Shown here in pieces: positions 27,941 through 36,756 of a stretch of 64,000 nt of DNA. Every line of letters starts with the position of its first letter. The first letter of the stretch is position 1. Made by a program: the position numbers and the translations under genes. The DNA comes from Methylomicrobium lacus LW14 (GTDB lineage Bacteria > Pseudomonadota > Gammaproteobacteria > Methylococcales > Methylomonadaceae). The stretch lies in the NCBI RefSeq assembly GCF_000527095.1, contig NZ_AZUN01000001.1:1984001-2048000 (forward strand), written 5' to 3'. The notes under the pieces were generated by a model. It was not told where the DNA came from, did not search any database, and worked only from the letters and a program-made list of their open reading frames with translations.

Positions 27941-27969
27941 ATTATACCTTTCTTTTTACCACTTTTCAA
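27941..27969 (-). promoter_or_regulatory. Sigma-70 promoter of the rpsU-dnaG-rpoD operon
   Basis: Read leftward, TTGAAA (27969-27964) is followed after exactly 17 bases by a perfect TATAAT (27946-27941). This gives a leader of roughly 70-75 bases before the rpsU start at 27863. The element lies in the 112-base divergent gap shared with tsaD. Confidence 0.8.
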
Positions 27970-27975
27970 AACCCA

Positions 27976-28989
27976 ATGATCGTTTTAGGCATAGAAACCT
28001 CCTGCGACGAGACCGGCGTCGCGCTTTACCATTCCGAACGCGGCCTGCTGGCCGATCTGTTGTACAGCCAGATCGACCTGCATAAAGAGTACGGCGGCGT
28101 GGTACCGGAGCTGGCCTCGCGCGACCATATCCGGAAACTGGCGCCGATGATCCGGCAGGCGCTGAGAGACAGCGGCCTGACCCGAAACGACATCGACGGC
28201 ATCGCCTACACCGCGGGCCCCGGCCTGATCGGCGCCCTGCTGGTCGGCGCGGCGACCGCGCGCGGCCTGGCCTGGGCCTGGCAGGTGCCGGCGGTCGCGG
28301 TGCACCATATGGAAGGCCATTTGCTCGCGCCGATGCTGGAGCCGGAACCGCCCAAGTTCCCTTTCGTCGCGCTGTTGATTTCCGGCGGCCACACCCAACT
28401 GGTCGAGGTCGACGGCATAGGCCACTACAAAATTCTCGGCGAATCGCTCGACGACGCCGCCGGCGAAGCCTTCGACAAGACCGCCAAGATGCTGGGGCTC
28501 AGCTACCCCGGCGGCCCCAAGCTGTCCGCCCTGGCCACCCGTGGCAACGCTCGCTTTCACTTTCCGCGCCCGATGACCGATCGTCCAGGCCTGGATTTCA
28601 GCTTTAGCGGCCTTAAAACCTTCACCTTAAACACGTTTCAGGCCGGCGAGCGCAGCGAAGAGGACAAGGCCGACATCGCCCTCGCCTTTCAGGACGCGGT
28701 CGCCGATACGCTGACGATCAAATGCCGACGCGCCTTGCAGCAAACCGGACTCAAAACCCTGGTGGTCGCCGGCGGCGTCAGCGCGAACACCCAAATCCGC
28801 GCCTCGCTAAGCGCGATGGCCGCACGCGAGAAAGCCAAGATTTATTTTCCACGACCCGCCTTCTGCACCGACAACGGCGCGATGATCGCCTATGCAGGCT
28901 GCCAGCGTTTACTGGCCGGGCAAAGCGAAGCGCTCACGATCAAGGCCAAACCGCGCTGGCCGATCAGCGAATTGACCGCCGCCGGCTAA
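27976..28989 (+). CDS. tsaD: tRNA N6-threonylcarbamoyladenosine transferase catalytic subunit
   Basis: Transfers the threonylcarbamoyl group to A37 of ANN-decoding tRNAs, with TsaB and TsaE. The 337-residue ASKHA-fold protein has MIVLGIETSCDETGVALY, the metal site H111-x-x-x-H115 in HHMEGHLLAPML, SGGHTQLV, and CTDNGAMIAYAG near the C-terminus. It is divergent from rpsU, a conserved gammaproteobacterial arrangement. A degraded in-frame copy of part of its 3' half, with the same stop position, lies at 30890-31003. Confidence 0.97.
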   Translation: MIVLGIETSCDETGVALYHSERGLLADLLYSQIDLHKEYGGVVPELASRDHIRKLAPMIRQALRDSGLTRNDIDGIAYTAGPGLIGALLVGAATARGLAWAWQVPAVAVHHMEGHLLAPMLEPEPPKFPFVALLISGGHTQLVEVDGIGHYKILGESLDDAAGEAFDKTAKMLGLSYPGGPKLSALATRGNARFHFPRPMTDRPGLDFSFSGLKTFTLNTFQAGERSEEDKADIALAFQDAVADTLTIKCRRALQQTGLKTLVVAGGVSANTQIRASLSAMAAREKAKIYFPRPAFCTDNGAMIAYAGCQRLLAGQSEALTIKAKPRWPISELTAAG

Positions 28990-28994
28990 GCCGC

Positions 28995-29019
28995 TTCAGA
29001 TCACGCCGACTGCATCCGA
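28995..29019. repeat. Duplicate of the apaH 3' end downstream of tsaD
   Basis: These 25 bases match 31015-31039, the end of the apaH coding sequence, at 23 of 25 positions and in the same orientation. Read leftward they still spell a stop preceded by V/A-x-D codons like the SDAAGVI end of ApaH. It marks the left copy of a duplicated tsaD/apaH junction. Confidence 0.8.
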
Positions 29020-29026
29020 CTCGACA

Positions 29027-29809
29027 TCACCCAAGCAAAAAGCTCGCAAATTGATCCCAGGCTCGGGTCGTCGCCAACTGCATGATCGACGCGCTGGAGA
29101 AGACAAGTCCTGCGTAACCGATCGCAAACCACTTGTTTAACGACCGCGTCAGCCGCCACTTTAGGGCAAGCAAAAACATCCCGATCACCAGCGACCCAAA
29201 AAACGGACCAAATACGGCTCCCCACACAGTTCCGGCGTAGAGGGAGGTGATGAACTCGGTGCGGTCGAGCGCTGCAGGTATCACGGCCAGCGTGGCCAGC
29301 AGCATCATCGGCCGATGCACCTCCGGCCGTCGCCGATTCCAGACCCCAACGCTTACAAAAACGGCGAAAACCGTAATGCTAATGATCGAAATGGCCAGGA
29401 ATTGCTTCGGATCCAGCCCCCATAGCCTCATCTCGGGCGGTTTTATTCGCGTCGCTTCAACCGCAAGCCGATACCCGAGGATGACGATACCCACCGCAAG
29501 CACCGCGCCGATTCGACCAAGCATCATGTGTACGCGGCGGTTACCGGCCACGATCAACAGCGGTTGGACCAGGAACAGCAGCACCCACATCAACATGCTG
29601 GCGCCGTGCAGAATCAGCAAGGTTCGAATCGGCGGGGCGAGTTCGCGGTTGGGGTAGGCCTTGCCGTGCAGATAGAACTGCTGGAAGCCGAGGAACATCA
29701 ACGCCAACAATAATACGGCCGCTCCGAAATAGAACAGGCGTGCGCGATTGGATGAGTTAGCCCTCTTCTCCCGGGACTCATCGGATCGCCACATTTGTGT
29801 GGTATTCAT
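29027..29809 (-). CDS. Polytopic membrane protein, hypothetical
   Basis: A 260-residue protein with about seven membrane helices and a charged N-terminal tail (MNTTQMWRSDESREKRAN). Histidines recur at helix ends (YLHGKAYPNREL, LILHGASML, RRVHMMLGRIG, EVHRPMMLLAT), a pattern seen in haem- or quinone-linked membrane proteins, but I do not recognise a named family. The start has AAGGAG ten bases upstream. With the lipase gene it makes up the roughly 1.9-kb block inserted between tsaD and apaH. Its stop is only eight bases from the duplicated apaH end, which suggests it came with the insertion. Confidence 0.78.
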   Translation of the reverse strand: MNTTQMWRSDESREKRANSSNRARLFYFGAAVLLLALMFLGFQQFYLHGKAYPNRELAPPIRTLLILHGASMLMWVLLFLVQPLLIVAGNRRVHMMLGRIGAVLAVGIVILGYRLAVEATRIKPPEMRLWGLDPKQFLAISIISITVFAVFVSVGVWNRRRPEVHRPMMLLATLAVIPAALDRTEFITSLYAGTVWGAVFGPFFGSLVIGMFLLALKWRLTRSLNKWFAIGYAGLVFSSASIMQLATTRAWDQFASFLLG

Positions 29810-29917
29810 ATCGTGATGGCTCCTTTGTTAGAACTTCGTGTTGTCGTTAATTACGATCATCAATCGGATTAAAGCTAATCGCTGAGAGAGGCGAATTCGC
29901 CATCGTTGCCCAATTTT

Positions 29918-30826
29918 TCAAAGCGAGGATACGCGAGCGATGATTTCATCGTATTTGGTCAATATCCGTGCCGGTGGCGGCGCCATATGGGGCTCATGCC
30001 TTAAAGCAATCGCCAAGGCTGTAATGAGGCCGCGAGGCGAAAGGTATTTATCCAGATCATGCCCGACCTCATCCGCATGATCGGCGTCCCACAGACTGCC
30101 AAGCGGTTCCCAACCGGTTTCTTCCCGCCTGGCGGAGGACAAGGGCACGACGCCATCGCTTATTGTTTCGTCCTCGGACTCGCCTATCAGGCCAAGGTAC
30201 TCGTGAAGCGGTAAAAAAGGCACGCTGGTTTCTACAGTCGCCGATCTGCCGATGCCGGCGGTCCAAAAATAACTCACACGGTCGCTGTCCCGATATTTGG
30301 CATTAAAATCGGCCATTTTTGGAGCAGTCAAGTCCCGCAAACCCTGGTTAGAAATGCCGACCAGCGCCAGCGAGGCGATAACCTGACCTTCCAGAAAGGT
30401 CGAGACTTTCAATCGGGCTCTGCCGTCGAGCGGCGGATAGAGTAAATCGGCGATCGGAGATCCCTTATGGGGCGTGCCGACCGTAGTCAACGAGGCGATC
30501 AGTTGCGCGGTATCGATAGTTTCATTGTCCGCGTTATCGGGAGATAGCATATAACGGCTGTCGAGGCCGCCCATGCTGTGAGCAATGATGTGCGCCTTCT
30601 CCTCCGGATTTAATACTGGCGGTTGCTCATTGTTGCCGAATGCCTCCAAAACTTGCGTTCTCAGTTGCTTGCCGCGCATTTCGATGCTGCCGGTAGCACT
30701 AACCTCTGTCGTCAAAACCTTCACGCCCTCGTATTTGCCTTCGAGATACGCCTTGATGCCGTTAAAGTATTCCAGTCGCCCGATTCTATCGAACCCAAGA
30801 ATACCGTGCGCCAAAATGATGTTCAT
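29918..30826 (-). CDS. Lipase/esterase, alpha/beta-hydrolase
   Basis: A 302-residue hydrolase resembling bacterial family I triacylglycerol lipases. It begins directly with the oxyanion strand MNIILAHGILGFDR, has the nucleophile elbow AHSMGG with Ser84, and GTPHKGSPIAD after the next strand. Near the C-terminus SDGVVPLSSAR carries the likely catalytic Asp, and the following WDADHADEVGHDLDKYL supplies the His, as in Pseudomonas lipases. There is no signal peptide, so unlike secreted lipases it should be cytoplasmic unless exported another way. No lipase chaperone (lif) is adjacent. It lies in the inserted block between tsaD and apaH, 108 bases upstream of the membrane-protein gene on the same strand. 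Confidence 0.82.
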   Translation of the reverse strand: MNIILAHGILGFDRIGRLEYFNGIKAYLEGKYEGVKVLTTEVSATGSIEMRGKQLRTQVLEAFGNNEQPPVLNPEEKAHIIAHSMGGLDSRYMLSPDNADNETIDTAQLIASLTTVGTPHKGSPIADLLYPPLDGRARLKVSTFLEGQVIASLALVGISNQGLRDLTAPKMADFNAKYRDSDRVSYFWTAGIGRSATVETSVPFLPLHEYLGLIGESEDETISDGVVPLSSARREETGWEPLGSLWDADHADEVGHDLDKYLSPRGLITALAIALRHEPHMAPPPARILTKYDEIIARVSSL

Positions 30827-30889
30827 ATCCCCTCCTACCCGCTCAGGGCTTCTTCACGATAAATGACCAACACAATCAGGATTGATGGC

Positions 30890-31003
30890 GGAATCTCACG
30901 ACAACGAGCCCCAAAAGCTTTTGGCAAGACCGCCAAGATACTCGAACCTATCAACTCCCACCACCTCATGCTGTCCGCCTGCGAATTGACTACCTCCGAT
31001 TGA
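30890..31003 (+). pseudogene. Degraded internal/C-terminal fragment of tsaD
   Basis: Translated in frame, this segment reads GISRQRAPKAFGKTAKILEP, then about ten more residues, LSAC and ELTTSD before a stop. The intact tsaD has GESLDDAAGEAFDKTAKMLG, then KLSAL, and ends ELTAAG before its stop. So it keeps codons for roughly residues 156-182 of TsaD, joined directly to the last six codons and stop, with everything between deleted. The frame is open throughout but lacks all active-site elements. It is followed 12 bases later by the apaH end, just as intact tsaD is followed by the apaH-end duplicate at 28995. It is the right-hand copy of a duplicated junction. Confidence 0.78.
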
Positions 31004-31015
31004 TGATCCGTCGTT

Positions 31016-31864
31016 TCAGATCACGCCGGCCGCATCCGAATAGGCCTTGCCGGGCCGGCGGTAGCCGGGACAGTCTATGCCGATGCTTTCGACAGGATCG
31101 CCGAGGCGCAGGGCGGTCAATTGCCCTCCCCACAGACAGCCGGTGTCGATTCCGTAACAATTGTGGCCTTCGTAATAGCCGACTTGCGACCAATGCCCGA
31201 AGACGATGCGCAAATCGGCATTCTTGCGGTTCGGCGCGGCAAACCACGGCATCAGGTGCGGCGGCTGCGAGCCGGGCCGGCCGTCATGCGTAAAATCAAG
31301 GCGTCCTTCCGCATCCAGAAAGCGCATCCGCGTGAAGCAATTGACGATGAAGCGGAGCCGCGGCACGCCTTCCAGATCGTCCGACCAGAGATTCGGCTGA
31401 TTGCCGTACATTTCCTGCAAAAAAGACCGGTAATCGTCGCCCTGCAAGACCTGTTCGGCCAGCGCGGCCATCGCTTGCGTCTTTTCCAAATCCCATTGCG
31501 GCGGCAGACCCGCATGCAGCAGGCAGAATTCGCCGTTCGTATGGAACAACGGCTGACGCCTGAGCCAGTCGATCAATTCGTCCGCGTCCTCGGCCTCCAA
31601 CACCGGCCGGAACGTGTCTTTTTTGTGCACGATGCCGGAGGCATGCGCGGCCACCAGGTGCAGATCATGGTTGCCGAGCACGGTGACCGCCCTCTCGCCG
31701 AGCGACTTCACGAAACGCAAGACCTCCAGCGACTTCGGCCCGCGATTGACCAGATCGCCCGCCATCCAGAGGTAGTCGGTTGCCGGATCGAACGCGATCC
31801 GATCGAGCAGCCTTAATAGGTCGTCGTAGCAGCCCTGCACATCGCCGATTGCATAAATCGCCAT
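31016..31864 (-). CDS. apaH: Symmetrical bis(5'-nucleosyl)-tetraphosphatase
   Basis: Hydrolyses Ap4A to two ADP and also removes Np4-type caps from RNA. The 282-residue metallophosphatase has MAIYAIGDVQGCYDD, AGDLVNRGP and LGNHDLHL, the metal-binding motifs of the PPP superfamily, and HWSQVGYYEG near the C-terminus. It lies four bases downstream of apaG, forming the usual apaG-apaH pair, although here the pair is far from pdxA-rsmA (50.8-52.6 kb), with which it is joined in Escherichia coli. The end of the gene is duplicated at 28995-29019. Confidence 0.97.
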   Translation of the reverse strand: MAIYAIGDVQGCYDDLLRLLDRIAFDPATDYLWMAGDLVNRGPKSLEVLRFVKSLGERAVTVLGNHDLHLVAAHASGIVHKKDTFRPVLEAEDADELIDWLRRQPLFHTNGEFCLLHAGLPPQWDLEKTQAMAALAEQVLQGDDYRSFLQEMYGNQPNLWSDDLEGVPRLRFIVNCFTRMRFLDAEGRLDFTHDGRPGSQPPHLMPWFAAPNRKNADLRIVFGHWSQVGYYEGHNCYGIDTGCLWGGQLTALRLGDPVESIGIDCPGYRRPGKAYSDAAGVI

Positions 31865-31868
31865 CGGC

Positions 31869-32246
31869 TTAGTGCAGCGTCCGCGGAATCGACAAGGTAA
31901 AGCGCGGAATCAGCGCATTGAACTGATCGCCGTCGTCCGTACGCATCGTGTATTCGCCCTGCATCGTGCCGACCGGGGTTTCGATCATCGCGCCGCTGGT
32001 ATAGCGGAACGACTCGCCCGGTTTCAGATGCGGCTGCTCGCCGATCACGCCGTCGCCGCGGACCTCCTGAATTTTGCCGTTCGCATCGGTAATCAGCCAA
32101 TGCCGGGTCAACAGCTTCGCAGAGGCCGATCCTACATTCGTGATCGTAATCGTGTAGGCAAACACAAAGCGCCCTTCGTCCGGCGCGGACTGCGCTTCGA
32201 TATAATGCGGCATCGCTTCAACAAGAATTTTATTTTTTTCGCTCAT
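31869..32246 (-). CDS. apaG: ApaG (Co2+/Mg2+ efflux-associated protein)
   Basis: A 125-residue immunoglobulin-like beta-sandwich protein. The family segments FAYTITITNVGSASAKLLTR, HWLITDANGKIQEVRGDGVI, GEQPHLKPGESFRYTSG and MQGEYTM are all present. ApaG has been linked to divalent cation resistance and binds phosphate-like ligands, but its function is not firmly established. It is four bases upstream of apaH in the same direction. The 190-base divergent gap to mpl should hold its promoter. Confidence 0.95.
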   Translation of the reverse strand: MSEKNKILVEAMPHYIEAQSAPDEGRFVFAYTITITNVGSASAKLLTRHWLITDANGKIQEVRGDGVIGEQPHLKPGESFRYTSGAMIETPVGTMQGEYTMRTDDGDQFNALIPRFTLSIPRTLH

Positions 32247-32436
32247 GTTCGAATCATCATTGGAATCATGACCGGCAAGCCGGTTTCGATCGGAAATTGG
32301 CCTTATTTCATCTTAACTTGGCCGCTAACGCAAGCCTTGAGACGACAAAGAAGTCAGCGCGGTTTTACCAATCCGCCCACACTACAGTATCATAAGCAGT
32401 CTTAACCCTCGGCAAAACTGCGATCAGGACTTAACC

Positions 32437-33792
32437 TTGCACATTCACATACTCGGCATTTGCGGCACCTTCATGGGCGGATTGGCGGTAATCGCCCGGC
32501 AAATGGGCCATCAGGTCACCGGCTCCGACCACAACGTGTATCCGCCGATGAGCACGCAACTGGAATCCCAGGGCATCGTGCTGATGGAAGGCTACCGGGC
32601 CGAAAATCTCGATCCGAAACCGGATCTGGTGATCATCGGCAATGCGCTGTCGCGCGGCAACCCGGAAGCCGAGGCGGTGCTGAACCTTGGCCTGAATTAT
32701 GTCTCCGGCCCCGAATGGCTCGCCAAACACGTCTTGCAGGACCGCTGGGTGCTCGGCGTCGCCGGCACGCACGGCAAGACGACCACGTCCAGCATGCTGA
32801 GCTGGATACTCGAGCATCAGGGTTTCAAGCCCGGCTTCCTGATCGGCGGCATTCCGCTCAATTTCGGCGTGTCGGCAAGGCTCGGCGAATCGTCTTTCTT
32901 TGTGGTCGAAGCGGACGAATACGATTCGGCGTTTTTCGACAAACGGTCGAAATTCGTGCATTACCGGCCGCGCACCGCGATCTTGAACAATCTCGAATAC
33001 GATCATGCGGACATTTTTCCGGACCTCGACGCGATCAAGAAACAGTTCCATCATCTGGTCAGGACGATTCCGGGCCAAGGCCTGATCATCACGCCCGAAA
33101 ACGAACACAATATCCGCGACGTGCTGGCCATGGGCTGCTGGACGCCGGTGGCAGAAACTTCGATCAACGGCAAATCGGCATGGAATGCGGAACTGATCAA
33201 AGCCGACGGCAGCCGCTTCTCGGTGCTCCACAACGGCAACAAGCAAGGCGAAGTCGATTGGACGCTGACCGGCGAGCACAATGTCTCGAACGCGCTGGCG
33301 GCGATTGCCGCCGCGCACCACGTCGGCATTCTGCCGGGGGAGGCGATCAATGCCCTGGCCCTGTTCCAGAATGTCAAACGGCGCATGGAAGTGATCGCAA
33401 AGCTGAATGGCGTCACGATTTATGACGATTTCGCGCATCATCCGACCGCGATCGCGACAACCCTGGACGGCCTGCGCAAGCAAGTCGGCCGGGAACGCAT
33501 CATCGCGATCGTCGAACCGCGCTCGAATACGATGCGGCTCGGTGTGCATACCGAAACCCTGGCCAACTCACTCCGCGAGGCCGATCAGGCGCTGATCTAT
33601 CAGCCGAAAGAACTGAGCTGGGACTTGAGCCAACTCAAACAGCACGCGGCGAATATCGAGATCTGCGAAAGCCTCGATCAGATCATCGACCGGCTGAAGC
33701 TCGAAGCGCGCCGGGGCGGCCATTTCGTGTTGATGAGCAACGGCAGTTTCGGCGGCATTTACGCGAAGCTGCTGGCAGAACTGAACCGATAG
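32437..33792 (+). CDS. mpl: UDP-N-acetylmuramate:L-alanyl-gamma-D-glutamyl-meso-diaminopimelate ligase
   Basis: A peptidoglycan-recycling ligase that attaches the recovered tripeptide to UDP-MurNAc. The 451-residue Mur-family protein starts with the Rossmann motif HIHILGICGTFMGGLA and has the ATP loop GTHGKTT (110-116), then EADEYDSAFFDKRSKF and DDFAHHPTAI, which separate Mpl from MurC. The start codon is TTG at 32437, with AGGA seven bases upstream; no ATG fits the conserved N-terminus. hemC begins 42 bases after the stop. Confidence 0.95.
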   Translation: MHIHILGICGTFMGGLAVIARQMGHQVTGSDHNVYPPMSTQLESQGIVLMEGYRAENLDPKPDLVIIGNALSRGNPEAEAVLNLGLNYVSGPEWLAKHVLQDRWVLGVAGTHGKTTTSSMLSWILEHQGFKPGFLIGGIPLNFGVSARLGESSFFVVEADEYDSAFFDKRSKFVHYRPRTAILNNLEYDHADIFPDLDAIKKQFHHLVRTIPGQGLIITPENEHNIRDVLAMGCWTPVAETSINGKSAWNAELIKADGSRFSVLHNGNKQGEVDWTLTGEHNVSNALAAIAAAHHVGILPGEAINALALFQNVKRRMEVIAKLNGVTIYDDFAHHPTAIATTLDGLRKQVGRERIIAIVEPRSNTMRLGVHTETLANSLREADQALIYQPKELSWDLSQLKQHAANIEICESLDQIIDRLKLEARRGGHFVLMSNGSFGGIYAKLLAELNR

Positions 33793-33834
33793 CTTTTCAC
33801 CACTTTTTACACTCAACAGAATTTTTCCCGAATC

Positions 33835-34758
33835 ATGAAACTGATCCGAATCGCAACGCGCAAAAGCCCGCTGGCACTGTGGCAGGCCAATCATGTCGCA
33901 GCACTTCTGGAACAACACTTTCCGGACATCAAAACCGAACTGGTGCAAATGACCACCAAGGGCGACAGGATTCTGGACGCGCCGCTCGCGAAGGTCGGCG
34001 GCAAGGGCCTGTTCGTGAAGGAACTCGAACAAGGCATGCTGGAAGGCGAGGCCGACATCGCGGTGCATTCGATGAAGGATGTGCCGGTCGAATTTCCGGA
34101 AGGGCTGCATCTGGCAGTCATTCTGCAACGCGAAGACCCGACCGACGCCTTCGTCTCGAACCGTTTCGACCGTCTGAACGACTTGCCGGCCAACGCCCGG
34201 ATCGGCACCTCGAGCCTGCGCCGGCAATGCCAGATCAAGCAGCGTTTTCCCGATGCCGAAATCCTGCAACTCCGAGGCAACGTGAACACCCGGCTCGCCA
34301 AGCTCGACGCCGGCGATTTCGACGCGATCATCCTGGCCTCGGCCGGCCTGATTCGCTTGGGCATGAAGGACCGCATCAAGGAGCGCCTCGATCCCGGTCT
34401 CAGCCTGCCGGCGATCGGCCAGGGCGCGATCGGCATCGAATGCCGCAGTAACGACGATCAAATCAACGCCCTACTCAGCGCCCTGCACGATGCCGACACC
34501 GCGCTCTGCGTGCGGGCCGAACGCGCGATGAACGCCCGCCTGCAAGGCGGCTGCCAGGTGCCGATCGCAGGATTCGCCGAAAAACACGGCGAACGCCTGT
34601 TCATGCGCGGCCTGGTCGGCGCGCCGGACGGTTCGGTGATTTACCGCAGCGAAGGCTGGGAAGACTTGGATCAGGCGGAAGCCCTGGGCAGAAAAATCGC
34701 CGAAGACCTGCTCGCGCAAGGCGCGGATCGAATTCTCGCGGCGCTATACCAGGAATGA
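33835..34758 (+). CDS. hemC: Porphobilinogen deaminase (hydroxymethylbilane synthase)
   Basis: Joins four porphobilinogens into hydroxymethylbilane. The 307-residue protein has IATRKSPLALWQA at the N-terminus, VHSMKDVP, GTSSLRRQCQ with substrate-binding arginines, and C240 in ARLQGGCQVPIAG, which holds the dipyrromethane cofactor. It overlaps hemD by four bases (ATGA). The hemC-hemD-hemX-hemY order is the gammaproteobacterial haem operon. Confidence 0.97.
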   Translation: MKLIRIATRKSPLALWQANHVAALLEQHFPDIKTELVQMTTKGDRILDAPLAKVGGKGLFVKELEQGMLEGEADIAVHSMKDVPVEFPEGLHLAVILQREDPTDAFVSNRFDRLNDLPANARIGTSSLRRQCQIKQRFPDAEILQLRGNVNTRLAKLDAGDFDAIILASAGLIRLGMKDRIKERLDPGLSLPAIGQGAIGIECRSNDDQINALLSALHDADTALCVRAERAMNARLQGGCQVPIAGFAEKHGERLFMRGLVGAPDGSVIYRSEGWEDLDQAEALGRKIAEDLLAQGADRILAALYQE

Positions 34759-35543
34759 ATGCGCTGAACGGCGCGCGTATTCTGGTCACCCGCCCCGAGC
34801 GCCAGGCGGGCAACCTTTGCAGCCTGATCGAGCAGCAACATGGCGTGGCGGTCGCGTTTCCGACTATCGACATCGTTGCCGCCAACGACCGCGATCGAAT
34901 CGCCGCGACACTGGCGCACCTGCATCGATTCCAATGGCTTGTTTTTATTAGCGCAAATGCAGTAAATTTTGCTCTGCTCGCGAATGGTGGCAAAATAGAC
35001 CAGTTTCGCGGCATGCGGATTGCCGCGATCGGCCGCGCGACCGCCAGAGCGCTCGACGCCGCCGGCTTGAAGGCCGATCTTGTGCCCGAACACGGCTCGG
35101 ATAGCGAGGCCTTGCTGGCGACGCCGCCGATGCAGAGCGTTGCAGGGCGGCGCATCCTGATCGTGCGCGGCGCCGGCGGCCTCGAAAAGCTCGGACAGGA
35201 GCTCAAGCAGCGCGGCGCGGATGTCGACACTCTCGATGTGTATCGCCGGGTAATTCCGTCTGTAGATCCCGCGCCGGTGCTGGATTTGCTCAGACAAGAC
35301 CGGCTTGATCTGATCACCGCGACCAGCGGCGAAGCGCTACAGAACTTATTGATCATGCTGGGTGAAAATAACCGGAGCCTGGCGTTGGCTATCCCGCTCG
35401 TGGTCGTTAGCGACCGTATCCGGCAGATCGCGGAAAACAGTGGATTTGGACGAATTTTTGTGACGGACAGCCCTTCGGATACAGCAATTCTTGAAAAAAT
35501 AATAATTTGGGCAACAGGTGAAAAAAGTGGCCGAACTGAATGA
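34755..35543 (+). CDS. hemD: Uroporphyrinogen-III synthase
   Basis: Inverts ring D and cyclises hydroxymethylbilane to uroporphyrinogen III, the branch point to haem, sirohaem and cobalamin. The family is poorly conserved; the 262-residue protein shows ILVTRPERQAGNL at the start, FISANAVNFAL, IAAIGRATARAL and DLITATSGEALQNLL in the second domain. Assignment is secured by its position, overlapping hemC by four bases and hemX by 26. Confidence 0.94.
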   Translation: MNALNGARILVTRPERQAGNLCSLIEQQHGVAVAFPTIDIVAANDRDRIAATLAHLHRFQWLVFISANAVNFALLANGGKIDQFRGMRIAAIGRATARALDAAGLKADLVPEHGSDSEALLATPPMQSVAGRRILIVRGAGGLEKLGQELKQRGADVDTLDVYRRVIPSVDPAPVLDLLRQDRLDLITATSGEALQNLLIMLGENNRSLALAIPLVVVSDRIRQIAENSGFGRIFVTDSPSDTAILEKIIIWATGEKSGRTE

Positions 35544-36756
35544 ACAAATAGAAGGGAATGCGGAAAATTCAAAAAAAGCGCGGAGATCCCGGAGCGGATT
35601 ATGGTTTGGCGTGATTATCATCCTGATCATCTTCTCGGTCGCCGGCGCCGGCTATTATTTTCTGATGCAGCTCCGAGACCGCCAGTCCAACCTGGGCGGC
35701 GAAGTCAAGGGCGAGATGGCGAAGAAAATCTCCGACTACCAAGCCCAGCTTACCGCGATCCAGGAGCATTTGGCGACGCTCGAATCGACGATCGCGCACA
35801 AGGACGATCACTTCACCGCAAGACTGGACGAAATCTCGAAGCAACAGAGCGAGAAACTGGACAACACGCGCAAGGATTTGAGCGAGGAAATCGCCCGCCT
35901 GCAACGCCAACTCGGCAAAACCCGCGGCGACTGGCTGATCGCGGATGCCGAATATTTACTCGGCGCGGCCAATGAGCGCCTGCAATTGGTCGGCGACGTG
36001 AATACCGCGCGCCAAGCGCTCGAAGCGGCCGATCAGCGCCTGCACGAAAGCGGCGACGCCGCCGTCTTCAAGGTGCGCGAGGAAATCGCGAAAGAGATCG
36101 CCGCGCTCAAAAACGTTGCCGCAGCCGATATCGTCGGCTTGTACGCCGCCTTGCAAAGCCTTCAGGATACGTCCGAAAAACTGGCCTTGCTGCTGCCCTA
36201 TGCAGGGAAAACGCTGAGTCCGTCGACCGAAATCCACAGCCACGCGGACAGCCAGGAGCCCGCGCATAAGCTGCTCGACTCGGCGATCGAAAGCCTGCAC
36301 GGCATCGTCACGATCCGCCATACCGATCAGCCAATCAAGGAAACCCTGACGCCGGAAGAAGCGCAGTTCATCCGCGAGCAATTGCGCGCGAAGCTCGAAA
36401 CGGTCAAGATCGCGCTGGTGCAGCAAAACGAAGCCTTGTACCGAGCCGGTCTGCAGGACGCGAAAAAATGGACCGAACTGAATTTCACGCCGACCCCTGA
36501 AACGCGCAAATTCGTCGGCGAGCTTGACCGCTTCCTGGCGATCAATATCCGCAGCCATTTCCCGGATATCAGCACCTCGCTGAAATTGCTCAGAGACATC
36601 ACCAAATTACGGGTCGAAACCGACAAAGTCCTGCAGGCGGCGCCGGCCGAAAAACCGAAAGCGCCTGAAGCGAATCCGCTTCCGGAAGCCCCGGCGGCGG
36701 TCACGCCACCACCTGCACCTGCCGCCCCCGCTCAACCGGAACCGACTAAAAAATGA
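35518..36756 (+). CDS. hemX: HemX-like membrane protein (uroporphyrinogen operon)
   Basis: A 412-residue inner-membrane protein with a short cytoplasmic N-terminus, one membrane helix (about 26-50), then a long periplasmic coiled-coil region and a proline/alanine-rich tail (PEANPLPEAPAAVTPPPAP). It belongs to the HemX family found after hemD. Earlier reports called it a methyltransferase, but no SAM-binding motif is visible; a scaffold role is more plausible. The start is GTG at 35518, 26 bases inside hemD, and hemY overlaps its end by four bases. Confidence 0.87.
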   Translation: MKKVAELNEQIEGNAENSKKARRSRSGLWFGVIIILIIFSVAGAGYYFLMQLRDRQSNLGGEVKGEMAKKISDYQAQLTAIQEHLATLESTIAHKDDHFTARLDEISKQQSEKLDNTRKDLSEEIARLQRQLGKTRGDWLIADAEYLLGAANERLQLVGDVNTARQALEAADQRLHESGDAAVFKVREEIAKEIAALKNVAAADIVGLYAALQSLQDTSEKLALLLPYAGKTLSPSTEIHSHADSQEPAHKLLDSAIESLHGIVTIRHTDQPIKETLTPEEAQFIREQLRAKLETVKIALVQQNEALYRAGLQDAKKWTELNFTPTPETRKFVGELDRFLAINIRSHFPDISTSLKLLRDITKLRVETDKVLQAAPAEKPKAPEANPLPEAPAAVTPPPAPAAPAQPEPTKK

